A DNA stretch of 64,000 nucleotides from UBA6055 sp965214085 (GCA_965214085.1 OZ243937.1:868001-932000); one strand, 5' to 3'; numbered from the stretch's first letter, positions 27,347-36,109 are shown. Numbers and translations are program-made. The notes: a model not told the origin generated them from the letters alone.

Positions 27347-28644
27347 GCGCCGCTCTTCACATTATCCATGCTCATGGGCCGGGGCGGGATCTGCCGCGGC
27401 TCCTTCACCCATAGCGCCAGCAGCAGGCCGCCAATCACGCCGCAAATCAGCATCAAGTTGAAGAGCTGCTGGAAGCTGTTATCCGCCACCCAGCCGCCGA
27501 AGATCGGCGCCAGGAAGACGACCGGCGCCAGCAGCGTATTGGTCAGGCCGATGTAGGTCGGCTGGTCTTCGGGCACGGCGAATTCGAGCACGATATTCAG
27601 ATGGGAAATGCGGTCGGCGGCCAACGCTGTGCCCAGCAGGAAAAATGCCGGGATCAGGGTGATAACGTTGCTGGCCAGCGATGCGGCCAGCGCGGCGCCC
27701 GCTGCCGCAAAGGCGAAAATCGTCAGGTTCAGCTTGTGGCCGCGCCGATCGCCCAACCAGCCCAGCGCCAACTGAATCAGCGCCTGGCTGCCCAGCAGAA
27801 CAGCGGTTAGCAAGCCAACATCAGCGCCGCTCAGGTCAAAACGATCGTTGCCAAAGACGATGAAAAAGCTGGCGCCCATCAAGCTGAAACGGCCGATGGA
27901 GTAACTCAGCAGGAAGCGGCGAAAATTGTCATTGCGCCGCAGCACCGCCGGCAGCTGCCGAAAGTAGCGCGACAGTGGTATGCGCTCCTTCACCACCGGG
28001 CTTGCCGGCTCGCGATTGAGCGCCAAGCCGATCCAGGATATGCCCATGAAGAAAGCGGCTACAAAGAATAGCGTCGCGAAATTCTGCGGATAGGCGACAT
28101 CGTCCAGGATGACGCCGACAAAATAGGCGCCGACGAAACCCATCAAGGTGCCCAAGCCGTCGCTGACGCCGAAGAAGATGCCGCGGCGATTGACCGGCAG
28201 CACCTTGCCAATCATCGTGAACCAGGCGGGCGTGGCGACGCCGGCGCCAAACGCGCCCAAGCCGATCACCAGGTAAACCGCCAGCAATGCCAGCGTCGGC
28301 GACTCTTGGGCGAAGAAATACACGGCGACACCGGCGAAAACATAGGGCACGCGCTCCAGCAGCCCGCCGATGAACATGACAAAGGGCAGCTTGCGCGTCA
28401 GCCGTTCGGCGTGGTTGGCGGCGAAAAGTTGCGGCAAATAAAAGGAGATGCTGAAAATGGCCGGCGCTAGGCCGATGGCGATCTTGGAATCGGTCAGATT
28501 GTCGATCAGCAACGGCATGATCGTCTCGCGCGATATCAAGCTGAAAGCCAGCGTGATAAAGGTGATGTCGATCAGATTGACCGAGAAATTCCAGGGCAGG
28601 TTCTTCTTTACGAATGGGTCAACTTTGCTGGTCAATTCAGTCAC
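27343..28644 (-). CDS. MFS transporter 2, paralogue of its neighbour
   Basis: A 433-residue protein from a GTG start at 28644. This start overlaps the fucosidase 4 stop (GTGACTGA) and gives nearly the same length as MFS transporter 1. The frame open further upstream runs inside the fucosidase gene. It shares with MFS 1 the blocks NFSVNLIDITFITLA, SRETIMPLLIDNLTDSKIA, TPAWFTMIGKVLPVNRRGIFFG and GWLGDRRGHKLNL. The pair arose by tandem duplication. Two separate copies kept side by side suggest either a heteromeric function or different substrates. Confidence 0.88.
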   Translation of the reverse strand: MTELTSKVDPFVKKNLPWNFSVNLIDITFITLAFSLISRETIMPLLIDNLTDSKIAIGLAPAIFSISFYLPQLFAANHAERLTRKLPFVMFIGGLLERVPYVFAGVAVYFFAQESPTLALLAVYLVIGLGAFGAGVATPAWFTMIGKVLPVNRRGIFFGVSDGLGTLMGFVGAYFVGVILDDVAYPQNFATLFFVAAFFMGISWIGLALNREPASPVVKERIPLSRYFRQLPAVLRRNDNFRRFLLSYSIGRFSLMGASFFIVFGNDRFDLSGADVGLLTAVLLGSQALIQLALGWLGDRRGHKLNLTIFAFAAAGAALAASLASNVITLIPAFFLLGTALAADRISHLNIVLEFAVPEDQPTYIGLTNTLLAPVVFLAPIFGGWVADNSFQQLFNLMLICGVIGGLLLALWVKEPRQIPPRPMSMDNVKSGA

Positions 28645-30028
28645 CCAAGCCGGAAATTTTGATTGAGTGCGCGTGGGACTGGGGCAGATCCGGCAGCGTG
28701 ATGCGCAGGTCCGCGCCGTCTTGCCGCCAGGCAAGGTCGCTGTCTTGGCCGAGCAATTGGATGGCAGCCCCAGCTGGCGCGCTCAGCCCTTCGATAGCGA
28801 TCTCGCTTTCAGCCGGCGTGCCCAAAAGCGTAACGTACAGCGCGTCATCGGCTTTGGTGAAGCGCAGGTCCAGGCCCTGTGTCGTCGCCCCTTCAGCGCG
28901 GGTCCAGGGGCGGGTGTCAAAGATGGCCGCGCCATTGCGATCCAGCCAGCGGCCCAGGCTGCGCAGCCGGTCCGCTTGATTGTCCGGGATGGTCCCGTCC
29001 GCCATCGGCCCGACATTTAGCAGCAGATTGCCGTTCTTGCTGACGATATCGATGAACATGTGAATCAATTCGTCTTCGGCCAGCAGCTGCTCATCGCCCT
29101 CGTTGCGGTTGTAGCCAAAGCTGTGCCCGATGCCGCGGCAGCATTCCCACTTCACATCCTGGATTTCGTCGAAGGTGGCGTATTCCGGCGTGATGTAGTC
29201 GAAGTGCGGACCTTGCGGCACCAGCAATTTGCCGCCTTCCTTGCGCCGTTGCTCGCGCGATTGCGTGAAGCGGTCGTTGATCAGCCCCTCGGGCACGCTG
29301 TTGTAATAGTAGGCGAAGAGCTCGCCCAGGTCAGCCGCCGCCGGATAGCCGATATCATTCCACATGATGGCCGGCTGATAGCGGTCGATCAGCTCTTTCC
29401 AGTGCGCCACCGAGTAGTCGACGAATTCGGGCGTCTGCACAATCGTGCCGAAGACATCGGCGCCATCGTTAACGCGCGCCTCGTTGAATGCCCAGTCCAG
29501 GCCGCCGGAATAGTAGAGCGCCATCTTCATGCCCTTATCGCGAACCGCCTGCGTCAGATCGCCGACTACATCGCGCATTGTGTGGTAGTTCGGCTTGCGC
29601 GGGCAGGGGATGTCGCTTGGCCACAAAGTGAAGCCATCGTGATGCTTGGTGGTCAAGACCACGTAGCGGGCTTTGACTTCGCTGAAGAGCGACGCCATAT
29701 CGTCCGGTGTCCAGCGCCTGAGCGCCGAGTTAAATCCGGCCGCGAAGTCATCGTAGTCGAAGTCCGCGCCGTAATTCCGCGTATGCCATTCGCGCGTGGG
29801 GCTGTCCTCGAATTTTAGCGTGTTCATATACCATTCGGCGTAAGAATTGAGCCGGAACCATTGGCTCATATCGCCGCTTTCGAAGACCTCGCCGATGTCG
29901 CCGCCGTGGGGCGCCCAGGCTGGCACCGAATACAAGCCCCAATGGATAAAAATGCCTAACTTGGCGTTGTGATACCAGTCGGGTACTTCGTGCGTACTGA
30001 CAGATTCAAGTGTTGGTTCGTAGGTCAT
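28637..30028 (-). CDS. GH29 alpha-L-fucosidase 4
   Basis: A 463-residue GH29 enzyme. It opens with YEPTLESVSTHEVPDWYHNA, then has FIHWG at 27-31, TKHHDGFTLWPSD at 127-139 and the probable nucleophile Asp225 in IMWNDIGYP. The WND form is common in GH29. The segment FEDSPTREWHTRNYGADFDY is an insertion relative to copy 1. No signal peptide. It lies 42 bp after the BNR-repeat gene, and its stop overlaps the GTG of MFS 2. Confidence 0.93.
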   Translation of the reverse strand: MTYEPTLESVSTHEVPDWYHNAKLGIFIHWGLYSVPAWAPHGGDIGEVFESGDMSQWFRLNSYAEWYMNTLKFEDSPTREWHTRNYGADFDYDDFAAGFNSALRRWTPDDMASLFSEVKARYVVLTTKHHDGFTLWPSDIPCPRKPNYHTMRDVVGDLTQAVRDKGMKMALYYSGGLDWAFNEARVNDGADVFGTIVQTPEFVDYSVAHWKELIDRYQPAIMWNDIGYPAAADLGELFAYYYNSVPEGLINDRFTQSREQRRKEGGKLLVPQGPHFDYITPEYATFDEIQDVKWECCRGIGHSFGYNRNEGDEQLLAEDELIHMFIDIVSKNGNLLLNVGPMADGTIPDNQADRLRSLGRWLDRNGAAIFDTRPWTRAEGATTQGLDLRFTKADDALYVTLLGTPAESEIAIEGLSAPAGAAIQLLGQDSDLAWRQDGADLRITLPDLPQSHAHSIKISGLGD

Positions 30029-30070
30029 AATTCCCTGCCTCTTCTCTGTTATGAATAGATAATGAGTAAC

Positions 30071-30931
30071 TCACCATTCTTCCTGACGGATGCTGCCATC
30101 CGACATTGCCAGCAGTATGGACTCGCCGGCCAGCGCTATGCAGTCGACAGCGCCCGCGACCGTCTCCTTCCAGCTTGCGCCGCCGTCGCTTGAGCCCAGC
30201 ACGCCGTCGTTCACCTGCGCGATGATGCGCGAATCGTCCGCCAGCGCGATGGCGTTCACTGCGCCCCTTGGCTCCAGCAAGGTTTCCCACTGGTCGCCAT
30301 GGTCTGTTGAGCGCAGCAATCCCTGCGTCTCACAGCCGGCATAGAGCGCGCCGTTTTCAGCCGCCGCCAGGCTCAGCACAGTGTCGTCTCCGGCGGGCAT
30401 GGCTAAGTCACGCCAAAGGGCTCCGCCATTTTCACTGGCGTAGATGCCGCTGCCCGTGCCCGCGTAGGCGACGCCGTCCTCGGCGAATTGCGGCGAAAGC
30501 GCCAGGGCGTAGACGCTGTGATCGAACAAGCCGTGATTGACCGCCAGCCAAGTCGCGCCGCCGTCAGTCGAGCGAAAAACACCGTCTGCGAATGTACCCG
30601 CCAGGACGCATCCACCAGCGGCGAAGTCCGGCGCAGCAGCCAGGCAGGTCACCAGAGGCGCCGGCGCGCGCAGTTGAACCGCTTCCCAATTCGCGCCGCC
30701 GTCAGTCGAACGGGCGACGCCGCCGCTGATGCCGGCCAGCATCAAACCGCTGCTGGCAGCGATGGCCAGCGCCAGCGCAGGCATGGCTTGATCGGGCAGC
30801 CAGGAGCGAAAGAGGCTCTGCGCGTTGCCCGGCGCGTTCATGCGATACAAGCCGCTTTGCCTCGCGGCGTAGATGGCTCCGCCAGCGGCGACCACGCTGT
30901 GCGCCCGGTCCATGAGATCGACAGTCGTCAT
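30071..30931 (-). CDS. BNR/YCF48-like beta-propeller protein
   Basis: A 286-residue protein built of Asp-box repeats: STDGGANWEAV, STDGGATWLAV, SENGGALWRDL, STDHGDQWETL and SSDGGASWKET. Five boxes spaced by about 40 residues indicate a propeller of the sialidase/sortilin/YCF48 type. There is no signal peptide and no sialidase catalytic set. Its ATG directly abuts the stop of the chaperonin-like gene, so the two are co-transcribed. A role as cytoplasmic partner or glycan-binding protein in the fucosidase operon is possible, but nothing shows it. Confidence 0.85.
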   Translation of the reverse strand: MTTVDLMDRAHSVVAAGGAIYAARQSGLYRMNAPGNAQSLFRSWLPDQAMPALALAIAASSGLMLAGISGGVARSTDGGANWEAVQLRAPAPLVTCLAAAPDFAAGGCVLAGTFADGVFRSTDGGATWLAVNHGLFDHSVYALALSPQFAEDGVAYAGTGSGIYASENGGALWRDLAMPAGDDTVLSLAAAENGALYAGCETQGLLRSTDHGDQWETLLEPRGAVNAIALADDSRIIAQVNDGVLGSSDGGASWKETVAGAVDCIALAGESILLAMSDGSIRQEEW

Positions 30932-32539
30932 TTAGGGCTCCGTCATGGTTTCGGGATCGCGATGCAAAACCAGGACATCAATCGTCAGCGCCAAGGCTGC
31001 ACTCGAGACCGCGCGCCGCAGCGCTTCGACCTGCACTTGCGCCACGTCAACGATGCCGGCCGCCGCTACATCGACGAAGGCGCCTTTCATCACATCGAAG
31101 CCGCTGTAGGGCGCGCCCGGCTGCATTTGCGCCAGGATTTCGCTGGGGTCATAGCCGGCGTTCGCCAGCAACAGGCGCATCGGCGCTACTGCTGCTCGCG
31201 CCAGCATCAAGCAGGCAGCGCGTCCCTCCAGGTCGTCATAACTTTCGGCTTGTTCCAGCAGCCAATCGCGACAGGCGGCCAGCGCCACGCCGCCGCCCGG
31301 AATCACGCCGCCGGTTGCCGCGCCACGCAGAGCGCGAATGCTGCGCTCGGCCAATTCCTTGCGTTGGCGGATCTCGTCTTTGGCGATGCCGCCCACATAA
31401 ACGGTCGCCAGCCCGCCATTCAGCTTGCCCAGGCGATTCAGCGCCCGGTCCCGTGTATCATCATCATCAGTTTCGCGATAGATTTGGCGCAGGCGGCGCG
31501 CCTGATCACGAATCGCAATCGCATCGCCTTTGCCGCTGGCGAAACCGAAGCGCTTATCGTCAGCCCAGACCCAACGCGCCCCGCCAAAATCGCCTGCCGC
31601 GACCGTCTCCAGCGATTCGCCGGCATTCAGTAAAATCGGCCGTCCGCCGGTTAACAGGCAGATGTCAGCTTGCGCCGTGCTTAAGTCGCCCGGATGAAAT
31701 TCGTCAATGGCGACCACGACCGTGCGAATCTTGTCGCTCAGACGCTTGTCCAAGACGACCGACAAGCCCTTCTCCGAGATTGACGCCACCGCCAGCAGCA
31801 ACTGCTTGATGCCGCAGCGCAGCGCCAGTTGCATCAGCGGAATCAATTCCGCCGGTTCCTCGATCTCCATATCAGTCACTAGAATCGTGGCGTCCTGCAG
31901 TTCCGCCACCTGCCGCTGAGCGCCGCGCAGCATTGCTTTGGATTGCGCGCCGCCTTGCCAATAGCAGCCGGCCACGTACTGGTAGTCCATACCGCGGCCA
32001 TGCCCTTCGCGCACATCGACCTGGCCGTAGGGTCCTATCGTGTACAGTACTTCGCCCAGGATGCGCGCCATCTCTTCGTCATAAGAGACGGAAAATGCCG
32101 CTGCGCAAAGTTCTTCTTCGCTCTTGAGAAATCGCGTCTCTGCCGTCAAGCGTTCGATGAGGCGCGGCAGAAGTTCCGTCAAGCGCCCCCGCAGGCGCAT
32201 GGGATCGGCGCCGGCAGCGATGAAGCGCAGGCCCTCATTATAGATCTGTTCATACAAGACGGCTGTTGTCGCGGCGCCGTCGCCCGCCTGCTGATGCATA
32301 CGCCACAACACCTGCCGCAAAAGCATGGCGCCGACGTCTTCGTCCGGCTCGGGCAGGGCAATGACACGCCGCGCGATGACGCCGCCGTCGTCCAGCAGCT
32401 CCAGCTTGTCGAGGTTCTGTGTTACCGAACGGCGCGGCAGCGGGCCCAGGGTCGGCGCGACCGCCTGCGTCAGCGTGGATATGCCTCGCTGCAAAGCGCG
32501 CTGTGTCTGCGGCTGATGGATGACCTTAGGTCGCGGCAT
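30932..32539 (-). CDS. Divergent GroEL-like (group I) chaperonin lacking the catalytic Asp398 equivalent
   Basis: The protein has 535 residues from the ATG at 32539 (the frame is open 19 codons further but without support). It aligns to GroEL through GDGAATTAVL (Asp87 in the same place), LLDDGGVIARRV (Asp51, equivalent to Asp52) and an ungapped block from RLGKLNGG to VIPGGGVAL. In that block the GroEL Asp398, needed for ATP hydrolysis, is Arg399. The flexible Gly-Gly-Met tail is absent. No groES is nearby. It is the first gene of the operon with the BNR protein, fucosidases 4 and 3, two MFS transporters and the APH kinase. It may be a dedicated or non-cycling chaperone. That role is inference. 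Confidence 0.85.
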   Translation of the reverse strand: MPRPKVIHQPQTQRALQRGISTLTQAVAPTLGPLPRRSVTQNLDKLELLDDGGVIARRVIALPEPDEDVGAMLLRQVLWRMHQQAGDGAATTAVLYEQIYNEGLRFIAAGADPMRLRGRLTELLPRLIERLTAETRFLKSEEELCAAAFSVSYDEEMARILGEVLYTIGPYGQVDVREGHGRGMDYQYVAGCYWQGGAQSKAMLRGAQRQVAELQDATILVTDMEIEEPAELIPLMQLALRCGIKQLLLAVASISEKGLSVVLDKRLSDKIRTVVVAIDEFHPGDLSTAQADICLLTGGRPILLNAGESLETVAAGDFGGARWVWADDKRFGFASGKGDAIAIRDQARRLRQIYRETDDDDTRDRALNRLGKLNGGLATVYVGGIAKDEIRQRKELAERSIRALRGAATGGVIPGGGVALAACRDWLLEQAESYDDLEGRAACLMLARAAVAPMRLLLANAGYDPSEILAQMQPGAPYSGFDVMKGAFVDVAAAGIVDVAQVQVEALRRAVSSAALALTIDVLVLHRDPETMTEP

Positions 32540-32647
32540 AATTGATATCACTTGCTTCGAATCTTGTTGCGTCACAAAATAAGAAAAGAGCGACAAGCCC
32601 GCAGCAGTCGGTCAAGGACGGCGATATGGCTTGACGAGCGCTAGGAA

Positions 32648-32676
32648 ATAATAATCTTGTATGCTCGCGCGAGCAA
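32648..32676 (-). promoter_or_regulatory. Candidate promoter of the chaperonin-fucosidase operon
   Basis: On the minus strand TTGCTC (32671-32676) and TATTAT (32648-32653) are 17 bp apart. The predicted transcript would have a leader of about 100 bases before the ATG at 32539. The -35 and spacer are covered by the perfect palindrome described separately. Confidence 0.45.
32662..32675. promoter_or_regulatory. Perfect 14 bp palindrome, candidate operator
   Basis: TGCTCGCGCGAGCA is self-complementary and overlaps the -35 and spacer of the leftward promoter. It lies in the control region between the divergent chaperonin/fucosidase and ABC-importer operons. The form fits a dimeric repressor such as LacI or GntR types, but no regulator gene is visible nearby. 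Confidence 0.5.
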
Positions 32677-32721
32677 GGCGGGTTCTCGACAGATCACTGG
32701 CTCTACGTAAGCAATTTCCTG

Positions 32722-32769
32722 TTTGTCGGAAAACCTTTTGACAAATGGATAATCTTGCATTACTATAAT
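32722..32769 (+). promoter_or_regulatory. Candidate promoter and inverted repeat of ABC importer 1
   Basis: A perfect TTGACA lies at 32738-32743. At 17 bp spacing the -10 would be TACTAT (32761-32766). A perfect TATAAT overlaps it at 32764-32769 but with 20 bp spacing. The -35 is inside an inverted repeat, TTTGTC (32722-32727) and GACAAA (32740-32745), separated by 12 bp. The leader to the ATG is about 130 bases. Confidence 0.5.
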
Positions 32770-32907
32770 ATTCATGTCCGAATCGGTGCTTTGACGTGTT
32801 TTTTTGATAGATTATTGTTCAGGTCTTGTCGAAGGAGGCGCCTAACCTATTATCGATGAGCAGCGGTACTTAATTTGTCCGAGAACAACTCATGGAAAGG
32901 AACCGAC

Positions 32908-34224
32908 ATGAGCACTGAGAAACTTTCACGCCGCGCGTTTTTGAAGCTCGCAGCCGCCAGCAGTTCCGGCGTTGCGCTCGCTGGGCTTGGTCCTTTGAGC
33001 AATATCGCCGCCGCCCAGGACCAGGTCGAGTTGACTTTCGGCCGGCACTGGGAAGCGGCCTTCCGCCCGCGCCAGGCCGAGTACGATGAAGGCTTCATGG
33101 AGCGGCATCCGGATATTGACATCAACATCACCTACAATACCTGGGGTGACCACAATAATGTGGTTCCGGCTTGGGCCGCCGCCGGCACCTTGCCCGACAT
33201 CATCTACGTTCACGGCAGCCGCGCCACGCCCTGGGCGCATGAGGGCATCATCATCGACATCCATGACATCGTCGTGGCTGATGAAGAGTTCAATGTAGAC
33301 GGCATGTGGGAAGAATCGGTGCGACTTTATCGCGTCAACGGTCGCATTCATGCCCTGCCATACGATCATGGTCCGGTCATCCTTGGCTACAACGTCGACA
33401 TGTTCGACGCGGCCGGTATGGATTACCCCGATGGCGACTGGACGATGGAAGACTTCGCCGCCGCCGCCGCCGCGCTGACGGATGCCGACATGGGTGTCTA
33501 TGGCTGGGACGGCCGCTTTAACCTGGGCAACAGCGGCAACGGCTTCTACCTGGGCGCTTGGGGCGGCGCTGTCATGAATGACGAAGAAACCGAGATGACC
33601 ATTGATTCCGCGGAAGCGCGCGAGGCGATGAACTTCTGGAACAGTCTGATTCATGACGAACGCGCCGCTCCCAGCGGTACCGAAGCGGAAGCTTTCCCCA
33701 ATCAGCATCCCTTCCGCGCTGGCGCCAGCGCGATGTCCCACATCGCCACCTGGGATACGCCCAGCATGCGCGCCCAAGCGCCCTTCAATTGGGATGTCGC
33801 GCCGACGCCCATGGGCGCCGACGGCACCCGCGCCACGACTTCCTTCGGCAGCGGCTATGGCATCACGCCGACCAGCGACAAGCCGGACACCGCATGGCGC
33901 TATCTGCGTGAATACCTGTCACTCGACGGCATGATCTTCATGTGGAGCCTGTCGGGCCGCGGCTCACCGGCGCGTCCGGAAGGGCTGGAAGCTTGGCTGG
34001 AGTCCGACCCGGCGCCACCGTCAGGACGTTACTTCCTGGAAGCCATGTTCGACTACGCCACGACGGGCCACCCCTACTCGTCGCTCGCTTCGGCGGAAGT
34101 CAGCAACATTCTGGCGCGCGAAGCCAATCTGTTGCGCTTGGGCGAAGCCAGCGTCGACGAGGTCATCGCCACCATCACGGAAGAAGGACAGGCTGCTCTG
34201 GACGCGGTTGCCGAGGACATGTAG
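32908..34224 (+). CDS. ABC transporter sugar-binding protein 1, Tat signal
   Basis: The protein has 438 residues from the ATG at 32908, with GGAAAGGA upstream. It starts with a textbook twin-arginine signal, SRRAFLKLAAASSSGVALAG, cleaved probably after IAAAQ. The mature part is a family 1 (MalE-like) extracellular solute-binding protein, with YNTWGDHNNVVPAWAAAGTLPDI and TSFGSGYGITPTSDKPDTAW as typical blocks. It captures oligosaccharides for the two permeases that follow. Export in folded form by Tat is unusual for this family. The hairpin downstream may set its excess over the permeases. Confidence 0.92.
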   Translation: MSTEKLSRRAFLKLAAASSSGVALAGLGPLSNIAAAQDQVELTFGRHWEAAFRPRQAEYDEGFMERHPDIDINITYNTWGDHNNVVPAWAAAGTLPDIIYVHGSRATPWAHEGIIIDIHDIVVADEEFNVDGMWEESVRLYRVNGRIHALPYDHGPVILGYNVDMFDAAGMDYPDGDWTMEDFAAAAAALTDADMGVYGWDGRFNLGNSGNGFYLGAWGGAVMNDEETEMTIDSAEAREAMNFWNSLIHDERAAPSGTEAEAFPNQHPFRAGASAMSHIATWDTPSMRAQAPFNWDVAPTPMGADGTRATTSFGSGYGITPTSDKPDTAWRYLREYLSLDGMIFMWSLSGRGSPARPEGLEAWLESDPAPPSGRYFLEAMFDYATTGHPYSSLASAEVSNILAREANLLRLGEASVDEVIATITEEGQAALDAVAEDM

Positions 34225-34249
34225 CCCAATTTCACAGATTGCATAGACC

Positions 34250-34278
34250 TGAGGGAGATCATTCTATGGTCTCCCTCA
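34250..34278 (+). promoter_or_regulatory. Intercistronic stem-loop between binding protein and permease
   Basis: TGAGGGAGA and TCTCCCTCA form a perfect 9 bp stem with an 11-base loop. There is no T run, so it is more likely an mRNA-stabilising or partial attenuation hairpin than a terminator. This location is typical of sugar ABC operons in which the binding protein is made in excess. Confidence 0.6.
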
Positions 34279-34310
34279 CTAGCATTGACTCGACGACGAG
34301 CGGATAACTT

Positions 34311-35219
34311 ATGTTGCGACGGCTGATTCGTCCCATTTCACCCAGCGCGCGGCGCGAAGAGCGCATCTTCTACCTGTTCATCTTGCCTTGGTTGATTGGC
34401 TTGGTTGTGTTCAACGCCGGTCCTGTACTGGGCATGCTGGGCTTGAGCTTCACCGATTGGCGCATCTCCCTGGACGATCTCCAATTCATTGGCTTGGACA
34501 ATTACCGGGCGCTCTTTGGCGACCCGATCTTCTGGACGTCGGTGGGCAACACGCTTTATCTCGTCGTGGGCAGAGTGGTATTCGGCACAGCCTTCGCGCT
34601 TTTGCTGGCGATACTGCTCAATCAAAGGGTGCCGGGCATACCTATCTTCCGCGCCGTTTATTATTTGCCGACGGTGACGGCGGGCGTGGCGGTGGCGCTG
34701 GTCTGGATCTGGATATTCAATCCGCGCCTAGGCATCCTGAATTACAGTTTGAAGCAGATTGGTATCACTGGTCCGCCCTGGATTTACAGCTCGACCTGGG
34801 TCAAGCCATCGCTCATTATCATGAGCCTGTTTCAAGTCGGACCCAATATGATTATATTGTTGGCTGGCTTGCAGGGTGTGCCCAAGGAATTGTACGAATC
34901 GGCCGAAATTGACGGTGCTGGAAATTGGGCCAAGTTCAAGAATGTGACGTTGCCCATGCTTTCTCCGGTACTCTTCTTTGTCATTATTATCTCTGTCGTC
35001 GGCTCCTTCCAAAACTTCACTGAAATCCGCGTGATGACGGAAGGCGGTCCCGGCGAATCGAGCAATGTCTTGATCTGGTATCTGTGGGAGAACGCCTTCG
35101 TGTTCTTGAAGCTGGGCATCTCCGCCGCAGTCGCCTGGATCATGTTTGTCATTCTAATGGCGCTGACCGGCATCCAATTCCGCGTGGGCAGGCGCTGGGT
35201 CTATTACGAGGCTGACTGA
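34311..35219 (+). CDS. ABC sugar permease 1A (MalF/UgpA-like)
   Basis: A 302-residue inner-membrane protein with six predicted helices. The EAA loop that contacts the ATPase is ELYESAEIDGAGNWAKFKNV, followed by TLPML. FILPWLIGLVVFNAGP and FTDWR are typical of the N-terminal half. It lies 86 bp downstream of the binding protein across a hairpin and 2 bp before the second permease. It forms the membrane channel with 1B. No ATPase gene is nearby, so a shared ATPase (MsmK/UgpC type) elsewhere is expected. Confidence 0.92.
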   Translation: MLRRLIRPISPSARREERIFYLFILPWLIGLVVFNAGPVLGMLGLSFTDWRISLDDLQFIGLDNYRALFGDPIFWTSVGNTLYLVVGRVVFGTAFALLLAILLNQRVPGIPIFRAVYYLPTVTAGVAVALVWIWIFNPRLGILNYSLKQIGITGPPWIYSSTWVKPSLIIMSLFQVGPNMIILLAGLQGVPKELYESAEIDGAGNWAKFKNVTLPMLSPVLFFVIIISVVGSFQNFTEIRVMTEGGPGESSNVLIWYLWENAFVFLKLGISAAVAWIMFVILMALTGIQFRVGRRWVYYEAD

Positions 35220-35221
35220 GC

Positions 35222-36109
35222 ATGACGACGGGCAAACGCAAGAAAACTGTCGCTTGGCGCAAGTCCATCAAAGGGCGCCGCGCCATCGGCATCCTGCTCA
35301 CTTTCGCTTTGCTGATACCAATTGGCCTTGTCTTCGTCATGCCCTTCATCGTCATGGTGTCAACGGCGCTGAAGCCGCTGAATCAAGTGTTCGCTTTTCC
35401 GCCGCGCCTGTTGCCGGAAACGCCGCAATGGCAGAACTTTGCTGATGGCTGGTACGGTTACGGCTATGTCGATTTCACCACCTGCACCTGGAATTCGCTG
35501 AAGATCACCATCAATAACATCGTTGGCAATTTGGTCTCCTGCACCTTGGCGGCTTACGCCTTTGCACGGCTGAAAGCCCGCGGCAAGAACTTCTTCTTCG
35601 CTATCGTCTTGGCCACCATGCTGCTGCCTACCGAAGCGCTGGTGGTGCCGCAGTATGTCCTCTTCAACAGGTTAGGCTGGCTGAATACGCATCTGCCGCT
35701 GATGGTGCCGCCCTGGTTCGGCTGGGCTTTCTTCATCTTCCTGCTGCGTCAATTCTTCCTCACCATTCCCGAAGAACTGATTGATGCAGCCAAGATCGAC
35801 GGTGCCGGCCACGTGCGCATTCTCATGCAAATTTTTATCCCGCTGTCCAAACCGGCGCTGGCGACCCTGGCCATCTTCGCTTTCATCGGCAACTGGAATG
35901 CTTTCTTCGGTCCCTTGCTGTATCTGCGCGAGCCGGAAATTCAAACGCTGCCCGTCTGCCTGGTGCAATATCAGGGCGCTTATGGCAATACTGACTGGCA
36001 TCTGATGATGGCTGTGGCGACAGTCGCGGTCATCCCGGTTTTGCTCGTTTTCATCTTCGGACAGCGTTATTTCGTCGAAGGCATCGCCACTTCCGGTCTT
36101 AAGGGCTAG
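35222..36109 (+). CDS. ABC sugar permease 1B (MalG/UgpE-like)
   Basis: A 295-residue partner permease with a basic N-terminus (KRKKTVAWRKSIKGRR) and six predicted helices. The EAA loop reads ELIDAAKIDGAGHVRILMQI, then FIPLSKPAL. PFIVMVSTALKP and NSLKITINNIVGNLVSCTLAAYAFARL are family-typical. It starts 2 bp after the 1A stop, which indicates translational coupling. It imports, with 1A, whatever the Tat-type binding protein captures. Confidence 0.92.
   Translation: MTTGKRKKTVAWRKSIKGRRAIGILLTFALLIPIGLVFVMPFIVMVSTALKPLNQVFAFPPRLLPETPQWQNFADGWYGYGYVDFTTCTWNSLKITINNIVGNLVSCTLAAYAFARLKARGKNFFFAIVLATMLLPTEALVVPQYVLFNRLGWLNTHLPLMVPPWFGWAFFIFLLRQFFLTIPEELIDAAKIDGAGHVRILMQIFIPLSKPALATLAIFAFIGNWNAFFGPLLYLREPEIQTLPVCLVQYQGAYGNTDWHLMMAVATVAVIPVLLVFIFGQRYFVEGIATSGLKG

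Noticed and set aside
32764..32769. Perfect TATAAT as the -10 of importer 1
   Set aside because: Its distance of 20 bp from the perfect TTGACA is too long. The overlapping TACTAT at 17 bp is kept as the likelier choice, with doubt.
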